NCBI GenBank assembly: GCA_030635835.1
Contig: DAOVYB010000084.1
Span: 1-5,935 of the forward strand
Reading direction: 5' to 3'
DNA length: 5,935 nt
DNA from: Gammaproteobacteria bacterium
GTDB taxonomy: Bacteria > Pseudomonadota > Gammaproteobacteria > UBA6429
Of the stretch, positions 1 to 5,935 are shown piece after piece. A program made the position numbers and the translations under genes. The notes below the pieces were generated by a model. The model made no database searches, was not told where the DNA came from, and saw only the letters and a program-made list of their open reading frames with translations. Each line of letters begins with the position of its first letter. Within the stretch, counting starts at the first letter, position 1.

Positions 1-50
1 CTCTGTGGTGAGAGTGTTCTTAAGTTTTACTTTACGTTAAAATCTTCTCT
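1..50. other. Unassigned flank upstream of mutL
   Basis: This is too short to identify. Two forward frames are open from the window edge: one stops at TAA 38-40, and the other runs to TAG 58-60, overlapping the mutL start. Neither translation is one I recognise. In many gammaproteobacteria the gene before mutL is amiB, an N-acetylmuramoyl-L-alanine amidase, so its 3' end may lie here, but that is inferred from synteny only. No convincing promoter or Shine-Dalgarno sequence for mutL is visible in these bases. Confidence 0.3.
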
Positions 51-1760
51 ATGCTCGTAGTTAGACAATCCATTCATCAACTTTCAACACAGTTAGCTAA
101 TCAAATTGCGGCGGGTGAGGTGGTTGAACGTCCGTCTTCGGTTATTAAAGAACTTTTAGAAAATAGTTTGGATGCCGGTGCCACCCAAATTGATATAGAT
201 ATCCAGGCCGGTGGTACGCAGCTTATTCGAATACGTGATAATGGTTATGGTATTCCTCACGACGAGTTAGCCTTGGCACTGAGTCCGCATGCCACCAGTA
301 AAATTCGTTCTTTAGATGATCTTATTCATGTTGCCAGTATGGGCTTTCGTGGAGAAGCATTAGCCAGTATTGCATCGGTTAGTGAATTAAATTTAACGTC
401 CTGCCCTATATCAAGCAAGCATTCTGAAATGGCGTGGTGTATTAAATCTAAAGAAGGTCAGTTTGATTTAACACCGGCTTCACATCCTTCAGGCACAACA
501 GTAGAAGTAAATAATCTTTTTTATAATACGCCGGCCAGACGTAAATTTTTAAAAGCAGAACGAACAGAATACAAACATATTGAAGATGTGGTAAAGCGTA
601 TCGCGTTAGCACGTTTTGATGTCGCAATTAATTTTAGACACAACCAGCGTCAGGTTTTTTCTTTACCTGCTGCTATTTCTAATGAAAATAAACTCCAGCG
701 TTTAACACGCTTAATTAATAAAGAGTTTATCCAGTCTGCGGTAGAACTTAGCTTTGAAAATGCAGGATTAAAATTAACCGGTTGGTTAGCTACAGGCGAC
801 TATTCGCGTAGCCAGTCTGACATGCAGTACTTTTTTGTTAATGGTCGAATGATTCGTGACAAAGTAATTACCCATGCGGTACGGCAGGCTTTTCAGGATA
901 CGCTTTATCCGGGTCGTTTCCCTGTCTATGTGTTGCAGCTTGAAATGGATGCAGATCAGGTTGATGTCAATGTGCATCCAACCAAACATGAAGTCCGTTT
1001 TCGTCAGGGACGCTTAATACATGATTTTTTATTTTATAGTTTACGTGAAGCTTTAACTCGGGAAAGCGGAATAAAAGGCGGTACTCAGTTTAAAACAGAA
1101 AAAGCTGAATTTAACAATCAAGATTATCCTGCAACAATGAATGCCGGGTTATCGTCTTCAATTTCTGAATCATCACACTCATACTCTTCTACACATTATC
1201 AGCAGGTTGCAAATGCTGAGGATATGAACAAACCACTTGGACTGGCGATTGCAAAAGTAAAAAATAATTATTTGTTAGCGCAAAATCAACAAGGTTTGTT
1301 AGTTATTGAATTAAGGCGTGCTTTACAATATTTAACTCAGAAACAAATTGATGTGGCGTTATCAGAACAAAACGCACTTATTTCTAAACCAGTCCTTATT
1401 CCCTTTAATATTCGTATTAATGTCAATGTGGAAAGCTGGTTAAAAAAACATAACACCAGTTTGCAGCAGTTAGGTTTTGAGTTTGCCGTGTTAGGTGAAA
1501 ATGAAGTTATGGTACGACAAGTTCCGGCTATGATACATGCTACGGATATCAAAAGAAGTATTAAGCTGTTTGTTGATAATGTATTAAATAATGATGCTGA
1601 TTTTTTGGCAGCCTTGATTGAAATTATTGTGAATGATGATTTTAGTAATAACCCTATGGAATGGAATCAGTTATTGCGTGATTTAGAAGAGAATGAATTA
1701 GATCAAATTGAACATTGTTATCATCAAATTTCAGATAAAGATTTATCGAATTGGTTTTAA
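51..1760 (+). CDS. mutL: DNA mismatch repair protein MutL
   Basis: MutL is the GHKL-family ATPase that links mismatch recognition by MutS to strand incision and helicase loading. The N-terminal ATPase domain (about residues 10-335) is complete. It has ANQIAAGEVVERPSS at 16-30, the KELLENSLDAGAT block with likely general base E34 and Mg-binding N38, DNGYGI at 63-68, and GFRGEAL at 98-104. FYNTPARRKFLK (157-168) and the VDVNVHPTKHEVRF stretch (304-317) close the domain. A Ser-rich linker (about 340-390) is shorter than in E. coli, which partly explains 569 residues against 615 there. The C-terminal dimerisation domain starts near PLGLAIAKVKNNYLL (395-409). The endonuclease motif DQHA(X)2E(X)4E is not conserved: the aligned segment around 420-431 reads ELRRALQYLTQK. 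This resembles the non-endonuclease MutL type that works with MutH. The ATG at 51 is the only plausible start, because an in-frame stop lies at 21-23 and no other start codon precedes the ATPase motif. It lacks a clear Shine-Dalgarno sequence. Confidence 0.97.
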   Translation: MLVVRQSIHQLSTQLANQIAAGEVVERPSSVIKELLENSLDAGATQIDIDIQAGGTQLIRIRDNGYGIPHDELALALSPHATSKIRSLDDLIHVASMGFRGEALASIASVSELNLTSCPISSKHSEMAWCIKSKEGQFDLTPASHPSGTTVEVNNLFYNTPARRKFLKAERTEYKHIEDVVKRIALARFDVAINFRHNQRQVFSLPAAISNENKLQRLTRLINKEFIQSAVELSFENAGLKLTGWLATGDYSRSQSDMQYFFVNGRMIRDKVITHAVRQAFQDTLYPGRFPVYVLQLEMDADQVDVNVHPTKHEVRFRQGRLIHDFLFYSLREALTRESGIKGGTQFKTEKAEFNNQDYPATMNAGLSSSISESSHSYSSTHYQQVANAEDMNKPLGLAIAKVKNNYLLAQNQQGLLVIELRRALQYLTQKQIDVALSEQNALISKPVLIPFNIRINVNVESWLKKHNTSLQQLGFEFAVLGENEVMVRQVPAMIHATDIKRSIKLFVDNVLNNDADFLAALIEIIVNDDFSNNPMEWNQLLRDLEENELDQIEHCYHQISDKDLSNWF

Positions 1761-1783
1761 AAGTAAGTATAACGAGTTAGTGT

Positions 1784-1858
1784 CGTCATTCCGGCGTACC
1801 TTTAGCCGGAATCCAGCATTAAATTTATAGATTCCGGCTGAACAATGCCGGAATGACG
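1784..1858. repeat. Compound palindromic intergenic repeat (REP/MITE-like)
   Basis: A 75-bp element fills most of the mutL-miaA gap. Its ends are perfect 12-bp inverted repeats, CGTCATTCCGGC (1784-1795) and GCCGGAATGACG (1847-1858). The core octamer ATTCCGGC occurs four times in alternating orientation: 1788-1795 (+), 1805-1812 (-), 1831-1838 (+) and 1847-1854 (-). It can fold as two side-by-side hairpins with 8-bp stems and 9- and 8-nt loops. It can instead form one long stem, pairing the outer 12-mers and also GCCGGAATC (1805-1813) with GATTCCGGC (1830-1838). From memory, GTCATTCC(C/G)GC repeats are common as dispersed intergenic repeats in proteobacteria; I could not check copy number. No T-tract follows, so it is not a standard intrinsic terminator. 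I see no target-site duplication. Confidence 0.85.
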
Positions 1859-1861
1859 GGA
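1858..1861 (+). promoter_or_regulatory. Probable weak ribosome-binding site of miaA
   Basis: GGGA lies 5 nt before the miaA ATG and is the only purine-rich stretch there. Its first base is the last base of the palindromic repeat, so the outer stem of that repeat would abut this site in the mRNA. The match to the anti-Shine-Dalgarno sequence is weak and relies on a wobble pair. Confidence 0.4.
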
Positions 1862-1866
1862 ATAAA

Positions 1867-2823
1867 ATGTCTTCTTCTTTACCAAAAGCAATATGTTTAA
1901 TGGGGCCGACTGCCTCAGGTAAAACAGATCTGGCTATTTATTTAACGGAACATTTTCCGGTTGATATTATTAGTGTTGATTCGGCAATGGTGTATAAGGG
2001 CCTGAATATTGGCTCGGCTAAACCGAGTGCTGAAGAACTGGCAAAAGCTCCACATCGACTAATAGATGTGGTGGATCCTTTAGATATTTATTCTGCTGCG
2101 CAATTTCGAAATGATGCATTGAAAGAAATGGCCGAGATTACCCAGGCTGGCCGCATTCCATTATTAGTGGGTGGTACGATGTTGTATTTTCGTGCTTTAT
2201 TGTACGGTTTGTCAGAATTACCTGCGGCAGATGAAGCCACCCGTCAAAAACTGGAGCTTGAAGCTAAGGAATTAGGTTGGGACAAAATGCATCAGCGTCT
2301 TGCCGAGGTCGATCCAGAAGCCGCAGCGCGTATTCACCCGAATGATCCACAACGAATCTCACGTGCTTTAGAAGTGTATGAAGTCACCGGTAAGGCAATG
2401 AGCCAGTTACAAAGAGAGCAAAAAGCGGAACCTTTACCATATCAGGTACTTAAACTGGCGTTGATTCCTTCTGATCGCGCGATGTTACATCAACGTATTG
2501 AAAAACGCTTTAAGCAAATGCTGCAGCAGGGCTTAATTGATGAAGTAAAAACATTACAGGAAAGAGGGGATTTACATGAGGATTTACCCGCGATTAGAGC
2601 GGTGGGATATCGTCAGGTATGGGACTATCTTAGTGAAAGAATAGACTATACTGAAATGGAAGAAAGAGGTGTCATTGCCACACGCCAGCTGGCGAAAAGA
2701 CAATTTACCTGGTTGCGTTCAGAAAAAGACTTAACTATTTATGATTTAAGCCGCTATTCTGAGCAAGATATTCAAGAAAATGTCTTGAAAACTGTCAAAC
2801 AGTACCTATCTACTAATTATTAG
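1867..2823 (+). CDS. miaA: tRNA dimethylallyltransferase MiaA
   Basis: MiaA transfers the dimethylallyl group of DMAPP to N6 of A37 in tRNAs reading codons that begin with U, giving i6A, usually then methylthiolated by MiaB. The P-loop GPTASGKT sits at residues 13-20. It is followed by the substrate-binding motif [16 protein letters not shown] (38-53), the HRLIDVVDP block, and [21 protein letters not shown] in the catalytic core. Next come [17 protein letters not shown], the insertion-domain region, [11 protein letters not shown], and the C-terminal [14 protein letters not shown] tRNA-binding motif. The length of 318 residues is almost identical to E. coli MiaA (316), so the gene is intact. 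The ATG at 1867 gives the usual short lead before the P-loop. The gene follows mutL in the same direction after a 106-bp gap containing the palindromic repeat. In E. coli, MiaA-dependent modification also influences stress-factor translation, which fits its place beside hfq. Confidence 0.98.
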   Translation: MSSSLPKAICLMGPTASGKTDLAIYLTEHFPVDIISVDSAMVYKGLNIGSAKPSAEELAKAPHRLIDVVDPLDIYSAAQFRNDALKEMAEITQAGRIPLLVGGTMLYFRALLYGLSELPAADEATRQKLELEAKELGWDKMHQRLAEVDPEAAARIHPNDPQRISRALEVYEVTGKAMSQLQREQKAEPLPYQVLKLALIPSDRAMLHQRIEKRFKQMLQQGLIDEVKTLQERGDLHEDLPAIRAVGYRQVWDYLSERIDYTEMEERGVIATRQLAKRQFTWLRSEKDLTIYDLSRYSEQDIQENVLKTVKQYLSTNY

Positions 2824-2846
2824 GGCATGAGGCAGTTTTGTTAGCG

Positions 2847-2864
2847 GTCGTTAGACGACTTTTT
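2847..2864 (+). terminator. Possible weak intrinsic terminator after miaA
   Basis: GTCGT (2847-2851) and ACGAC (2855-2859) form a perfect 5-bp stem with a 3-nt loop, extendable by one G-U pair. Five T residues (2860-2864) follow at once. The hairpin is short and only moderately GC-rich, so it would probably give partial termination and allow read-through from miaA into hfq. Confidence 0.4.
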
Positions 2865-2925
2865 GGTCAACGATGTTACGGTGTGTGTATTGATGGTAGT
2901 GTGAAGTTGATTATTTTCACCTATC

Positions 2926-2931
2926 TATAAT
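2926..2931 (+). promoter_or_regulatory. Possible -10 box upstream of hfq
   Basis: A perfect TATAAT lies 27 bp before the hfq start codon. The best -35-like hexamer, TTGATT (2907-2912), is only 13 bp upstream, which is too close for a standard sigma-70 promoter, and there is no extended -10 TG. In E. coli hfq has its own promoters besides read-through from upstream, so a local promoter is plausible, but this sequence alone does not establish one. Confidence 0.3.
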
Positions 2932-2940
2932 AACAACAAA
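2929..2940 (+). promoter_or_regulatory. A-rich (ARN)4 tract in the hfq leader, candidate Hfq-binding site
   Basis: Four consecutive A-purine-N triplets, AAT AAC AAC AAA, end 5 nt before the GGAG ribosome-binding site of hfq. The distal face of enterobacterial Hfq binds ARN repeats, and E. coli Hfq represses its own translation by binding its 5' leader. A role in autoregulation here is inference. If transcription started from the TATAAT at 2926, part of the tract would be missing from that transcript. Confidence 0.35.
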
Positions 2941-2945
2941 TATTT

Positions 2946-2949
2946 GGAG
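2946..2949 (+). promoter_or_regulatory. Ribosome-binding site of hfq
   Basis: GGAG lies 9 nt before the ATG at 2959. It decides the start: a longer in-frame reading from TTG at 2944 would contain this site within its coding region and would add five residues absent from Hfq homologues. Confidence 0.75.
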
Positions 2950-2958
2950 ATAATAATT

Positions 2959-3231
2959 ATGAGTAGAGGCCAATCTCTGCAAGATCCATTTCTTAATGCC
3001 TTGCGTAAAGAACGTATTCCTGTTTCTATTTTCCTGATAAATGGCATTAAACTTCAGGGCCAGATTGAATCTTTTGATCAGTTTGTTGTGCTGTTGCGAA
3101 ATACTGTTAGTCAAATGGTTTATAAACATGCAATTTCAACAGTTGTTCCTGCTCGTAATATCAAAATGCCTATTACTACTGAAGAAGGTGGTAAGAGCTC
3201 GGGTTCGGACAGTCATGGCGGCAATGTTTAA
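2959..3231 (+). CDS. hfq: RNA chaperone Hfq
   Basis: Hfq is a hexameric Sm-like RNA chaperone that pairs small RNAs with mRNAs and affects their stability and translation. The 90-residue product begins [19 protein letters not shown], very close to E. coli Hfq. The Sm1 region (about 20-50) includes [15 protein letters not shown]. The Sm2 motif [10 protein letters not shown] is at 55-64. Proximal-face residues Q8, F42, Y55, K56 and H57 are present. The rim patch is R16, K17 and R19. The distal-face position equivalent to E. coli Y25 is F25, a conservative change. The C-terminal tail after about residue 66 is short and rich in Gly and Ser. It ends SDSHGGNV and lacks the acidic tip (DSEETE) of E. 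coli Hfq, which has 102 residues. The gene lies 135 bp after miaA and 41 bp before hflX. A terminator-like hairpin and a -10-like box upstream suggest partly independent expression. Confidence 0.98.
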   Translation: MSRGQSLQDPFLNALRKERIPVSIFLINGIKLQGQIESFDQFVVLLRNTVSQMVYKHAISTVVPARNIKMPITTEEGGKSSGSDSHGGNV

Positions 3232-3260
3232 TTTTTTTAATGTTATCCTAATAGCATTTG

Positions 3261-3264
3261 AGGG
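3261..3264 (+). promoter_or_regulatory. Ribosome-binding site of hflX
   Basis: AGGG lies 8 nt before the TTG at 3273 and supports initiation at this non-ATG codon. No in-frame ATG occurs nearby, and the resulting N-terminus MFERPQGGERAVLVH matches the family. Confidence 0.65.
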
Positions 3265-3272
3265 TAGTTTGA

Positions 3273-4586
3273 TTGTTTGAACGTCCTCAAGGGGGTGAAC
3301 GCGCAGTATTGGTTCACCTTAACCTGCATACCGGATTCGATGAAGAATCTCTCGATGAATTTAAGGAACTGGTTGTTTCTTCTGGTGCTGAGCCTGTTGC
3401 AGTTGTGACAGGCTCACGTGCTGTGCCGCATCCGCGTTATTTTGTGGGTACCGGTAAAGCAGAAGAAATTCGTGAAGCGGTTTTAGATAATGAAGCGGAT
3501 GTGGTGTTATTTGACCACGATTTATCGCCTGTTCAGGAACGTAATCTTGAAGCTTTGCTTGAATGTCAGGTGCTGGATCGCACTGGCCTTATTTTAGATA
3601 TATTTGCCCAACGCGCCCGCAGTCATGAAGGTCAGCTTCAGGTTGAACTGGCACAGTTACGTCATTTATCAACCCGATTAGTTCGTGGCTGGACCCATCT
3701 TGAACGTCAAAAAGGCGGTATAGGTTTACGTGGTCCGGGTGAAACACAGTTGGAAACAGATCGGCGTTTAATCGGCCATCGAATTCGTACCCTCAAAAGT
3801 CGTTTAGAAAAAGTGCAGCGTCAGCGCGAACAAGGTCGTCGAGCAAGAAAAAAAGCAGATGTACCAACAATTTCCCTGGTCGGTTATACCAATGCCGGTA
3901 AATCCACTTTATTTAATAATCTGACAAACGCCAAGGTTTATGCCGCAGATCAGCTTTTTGCAACGCTTGATCCAACACTTAGGCGAGTAAAGCTACCGGC
4001 AGGTTTTCCGGTTGTACTGGCCGATACGGTAGGATTTATTCGCCAGTTACCCCATGATTTGGTCGCCGCATTTCGATCCACCTTAAAAGAAACGCAAGAT
4101 GCAGATTTATTGTTACATGTGGTAGATGCCTCAAGTGATGAGCGTGATAGCAATATGGATCAGGTGAATCTGGTACTTGAAGAAATTGGTGCTGAGAACC
4201 TTCCACAATTACTCATTTATAACAAAATTGATTTACTCGATGGTGTGCCTCCCCGTATTGATCGGGATGAAGCGGGTGTACCAATACGAGTCTGGGTCTC
4301 AGCCTTAACCGGTGAAGGACTTGATTTACTAAATGAAGCAATGGCTGAACGGACAAGTGCTGATATGGTTCATCAAATTCTCTCTTTACCCGCGAGTGCA
4401 GGAAAACTGCATGCTCAATTGTTTGAAGCCGGATCAGTTAACCAGGACGATAGTCAGGAAAATGGTGGCTGGATGATGGATGTCACCTTACGGCGTGCTG
4501 ATTGGGAGAGTTTAGTCAAATATGAGGCGATTGATCAGTATATCGTCGTTAATCAATCACTTCCTCAGCTTGCGGCAGAAGCCTAA
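3273..4586 (+). CDS. hflX: Ribosome-splitting GTPase HflX
   Basis: HflX is a TRAFAC-class translational GTPase that binds 50S subunits and splits stalled or heat-damaged 70S ribosomes. The N-terminal domain carries TGSRAVPHPRYFVGTGKAEE, VLFDHDLSPVQERNLE and DRTGLILDIFAQRARSHEG. The conserved glycine-rich loop RGPGETQLETD is at 153-163, followed by a basic coiled-coil helix (about 165-195). The G domain has G1 GYTNAGKST (204-212), a Thr-containing switch I near ATLDPTLR, G3 DTVGF (251-255), G4 NKID (317-320) and a G5-like SAL at 343-345. The Phe in DTVGF replaces the usual Gln of DxxGQ, as in the rest of the HflX family. At 437 residues it is close to E. coli HflX (426). The start is TTG, supported by AGGG 8 nt upstream and by the conserved MFxR opening. 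A C-terminal domain follows the G domain and ends in a short Ala-rich tail. It is 41 bp downstream of hfq, so co-transcription is likely. Confidence 0.98.
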   Translation: MFERPQGGERAVLVHLNLHTGFDEESLDEFKELVVSSGAEPVAVVTGSRAVPHPRYFVGTGKAEEIREAVLDNEADVVLFDHDLSPVQERNLEALLECQVLDRTGLILDIFAQRARSHEGQLQVELAQLRHLSTRLVRGWTHLERQKGGIGLRGPGETQLETDRRLIGHRIRTLKSRLEKVQRQREQGRRARKKADVPTISLVGYTNAGKSTLFNNLTNAKVYAADQLFATLDPTLRRVKLPAGFPVVLADTVGFIRQLPHDLVAAFRSTLKETQDADLLLHVVDASSDERDSNMDQVNLVLEEIGAENLPQLLIYNKIDLLDGVPPRIDRDEAGVPIRVWVSALTGEGLDLLNEAMAERTSADMVHQILSLPASAGKLHAQLFEAGSVNQDDSQENGGWMMDVTLRRADWESLVKYEAIDQYIVVNQSLPQLAAEA

Positions 4587-4608
4587 GCCAAATAGAATAA
4601 CACCCTTT

Positions 4609-4621
4609 CGTGCGATGCACG
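4609..4621 (+). other. Small perfect hairpin between hflX and hflK
   Basis: CGTGC (4609-4613) and GCACG (4617-4621) form a 5-bp GC-rich stem with the 3-nt loop GAT. No T-tract follows, so it is not a standard terminator. It could act as a weak mRNA stability element or be a chance palindrome. Nothing else is recognisable in the 73-bp gap, and I found no good promoter there. Confidence 0.3.
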
Positions 4622-4659
4622 TAATTCACTAATTTGAAAATAAAATAGCGATACTAAAA

Positions 4660-5892
4660 ATGTCAAAACATGAAATGTCGAAAGACGATATATCGAAACT
4701 GAATGTGCCTAATCAGGAAATGGCCTGGAACGAACCGGGAGGTTCTGGAAATGGCCCCAAAGATCCCTGGGGAAATAAAGGCGGCGGTAACCAGGATGGT
4801 CCTCCTGATCTGGATGAAGTTTTTAAAAAACTCAACGAAAAAGTGACCAACTTATTTGGTGGCAAAGGTGGCCGTTCTGGTGGTAGTAACTCTGCCGGTG
4901 GTTCAAAAGGTATTAGTTTTATTGCCGTTATTGTATTAGTGCTTTGGGGCTTATCTGGTATTTATATCGTTGATGAAGGTCGACAAGGTGTTGTTTTACG
5001 CCTTGGTGCTTTTGACCGTATTACAGAACCAGGCCCGCATTGGTATCCGCGTTTTATTGAAAAGGTTGAAATTGTTGATGTTGATCGCGTACGAAGTATT
5101 AATATTGGTTCAACGACTCATGAATCATTAATGTTGACGGAAGATGAAAATATCGTTGATATTCAGTTTGCTGTTCAATATAAAGTCAGCAATGCAAAAG
5201 ATTATGTCTTTAATGTTCGAGATCCTGATACCACTCTTCGACAGGTTACAGAAACGGCGATGCGTGAAATTGTGGGTAAAAACAACATGGATTTCGTAAT
5301 TAAAGATGGTCGTGTTCAAGTAGCGTCACGAACTAAGGATTTAATGAAAAATATTCTTGATGTTTATAAAACCGGTTTGGTTGTGACAAATGTAAATATG
5401 CAAAATGCTCAACCACCTGAACAAGTGCAACATGCATTTAGTGATGCAGTTAAAGCACGTGAAGATAAAGAACGTTTAGTGAATGAAGCCGAAGCTTATT
5501 CTAACGACATCTTACCTAGAGCTCGTGGTAAAGCGGCCCGTATGGAGCAGGAAGCAGCAGCTTACCGCGATGAAATTATTGCAAAAGCAAATGGTGAAAC
5601 TGAACGTTTCCTTAAAGTTTTAACGCAATATAAAAAAGCCCCCGTTGTTACACGTGAACGTCTCTATATAGAAGCGATGGAATCTGTTTTAAGTAACAGC
5701 AATAAAGTGATGCTTGATGTTAAGAATGGTAACAATCTTATGTATTTACCTTTAGATCGCTTGCAGTCGCGCCAGGGTTCGGGTTTAAGCGTGCAGGATT
5801 TAGAAGATATGAAGCAATCGTTACCGGGTTCTACAAACAATAACAGCACATCACGAACACGTGATAGTTTACGTGACCGGGAGGGTCGTTAA
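4660..5892 (+). CDS. hflK: FtsH-modulating membrane protein HflK (SPFH domain)
   Basis: HflK pairs with HflC in a large periplasm-facing assembly that surrounds the membrane protease FtsH and limits its access to membrane substrates. The cytoplasmic N-terminus (residues 21-84) is Gly-rich, with MAWNEPGG, DPWGNKGGG and the conserved PPDLDEVFKKL. A single transmembrane helix spans about 85-103. The SPFH/prohibitin domain follows, starting at IVDEGRQGVVLRLGAFDR, with TEDENIVDIQFAVQYKV inside it. An Ala/Glu-rich helical segment around EAEAYSNDILPRARGKAARM probably forms the coiled coil, then RERLYIEAMESVL and NLMYLPLD. The tail is hydrophilic and Ser/Arg/Asp-rich. The length of 410 residues is near E. 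coli HflK (419). The start is uncertain: ATG at 4660 gives 20 residues before the conserved MAWNxPG opening, while ATG at 4720 would begin exactly there. Neither has a well-spaced Shine-Dalgarno sequence; AGGA is only 1 nt from 4720. ATG at 4675 is also possible. hflC starts 2 nt after the stop. Confidence 0.96.
   Translation: MSKHEMSKDDISKLNVPNQEMAWNEPGGSGNGPKDPWGNKGGGNQDGPPDLDEVFKKLNEKVTNLFGGKGGRSGGSNSAGGSKGISFIAVIVLVLWGLSGIYIVDEGRQGVVLRLGAFDRITEPGPHWYPRFIEKVEIVDVDRVRSINIGSTTHESLMLTEDENIVDIQFAVQYKVSNAKDYVFNVRDPDTTLRQVTETAMREIVGKNNMDFVIKDGRVQVASRTKDLMKNILDVYKTGLVVTNVNMQNAQPPEQVQHAFSDAVKAREDKERLVNEAEAYSNDILPRARGKAARMEQEAAAYRDEIIAKANGETERFLKVLTQYKKAPVVTRERLYIEAMESVLSNSNKVMLDVKNGNNLMYLPLDRLQSRQGSGLSVQDLEDMKQSLPGSTNNNSTSRTRDSLRDREGR
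5879..5885 (+). promoter_or_regulatory. Ribosome-binding site of hflC
   Basis: GGGAGGG lies inside the last codons of hflK, 9 nt before the hflC ATG. It is the strongest Shine-Dalgarno match in the window and is consistent with tightly coupled, balanced synthesis of the HflK and HflC partners. Confidence 0.7.
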
Positions 5893-5894
5893 TC

Positions 5895-5935
5895 ATGTTT
5901 GATATAAAAACATCAGGTTTAATTGCAGCCGTTGC
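5895..5935 (+). CDS. hflC: FtsH-modulating membrane protein HflC, 5' end only
   Basis: Only 13 full codons are present (MFDIKTSGLIAAV) before the window ends, too few to identify by sequence alone. The call rests on position: it begins 2 nt after the hflK stop, has a strong Shine-Dalgarno sequence, and shows the start of a hydrophobic stretch fitting the N-terminal transmembrane anchor of HflC. HflC is the SPFH partner of HflK in the FtsH-regulating complex, and hflK-hflC is a stable gene pair in gammaproteobacteria. The gene is cut by the window edge, not visibly broken. Confidence 0.85.
   Translation, partial: MFDIKTSGLIAAV

Noticed and set aside
38..43. TAAAAT as a -10 box for mutL
   Set aside because: No acceptable -35 hexamer lies about 17 bp upstream, and a start so close to the ATG would leave almost no leader.
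1784..1858. The palindromic repeat as a CRISPR unit or an intact insertion sequence
   Set aside because: There is no regular repeat-spacer series, no transposase and no visible target-site duplication; a small palindromic repeat explains it better.
2944..2958. Five-codon upstream extension of hfq from TTG 2944
   Set aside because: It includes the GGAG ribosome-binding site and adds residues not seen in Hfq; ATG 2959 fits the family and the site spacing.
3232..3238. T7 run just after the hfq stop as an intrinsic terminator
   Set aside because: No stable GC-rich hairpin precedes it; only a trivial CAT/ATG pairing is visible.
3041..3280. 79-codon + strand open frame overlapping hfq and the start of hflX
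   Set aside because: It is an out-of-frame shadow of hfq with low-complexity hydrophobic content and no recognisable family.
4634..4655. TTGAAA and GATACT as a promoter for hflK
   Set aside because: The spacer is only 10 bp, far from the 16-18 bp needed.
786..5849. Several minus-strand open frames of 61-71 codons inside mutL, hfq, hflX and hflK
   Set aside because: All lie antisense within strongly conserved genes, resemble no protein I recognise, and are of a length expected by chance.

Overview
The window carries a well-known gammaproteobacterial chromosomal cluster: mutL, miaA, hfq, hflX, hflK and the first codons of hflC. All lie on the + strand in the same order as in Escherichia coli. 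The protein sequences are clearly gammaproteobacterial: Hfq is close to the E. coli protein over residues 4-64, and HflX shares long identical blocks with the E. coli family. The DNA is fairly AT-rich, with many TTA leucine and AAT asparagine codons in mutL. It therefore looks like a low-to-moderate GC gammaproteobacterium outside the enterics. I cannot name the genus.

Layout: positions 1-50 are too short to identify; the usual upstream neighbour in this cluster is amiB. mutL (51-1760) encodes the mismatch-repair ATPase. A 106-bp gap follows, holding an unusual palindromic repeat with four alternating copies of an 8-mer. miaA (1867-2823) encodes tRNA dimethylallyltransferase. The next gap, of 135 bp, holds a modest terminator-like hairpin, a TATAAT box and an A-rich ARN tract just before hfq (2959-3231). 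hflX (3273-4586, TTG start) encodes the ribosome-splitting GTPase. A 73-bp gap precedes hflK (4660-5892), and hflC starts at 5895 and runs off the end.

The genes serve separate housekeeping and stress roles: DNA mismatch repair, tRNA A37 modification, sRNA-mRNA pairing, rescue of stalled or heat-damaged ribosomes, and membrane control of the FtsH protease by HflK-HflC. Their short spacing and common strand suggest overlapping transcription. The signals before hfq suggest it can also be expressed separately.

I see no sign of a previously undescribed system. The items worth a second look are the palindromic repeat abutting the miaA ribosome-binding site, the loss of the endonuclease motif in MutL, a possible Hfq autoregulatory site, a shortened Hfq tail, and an uncertain hflK start.
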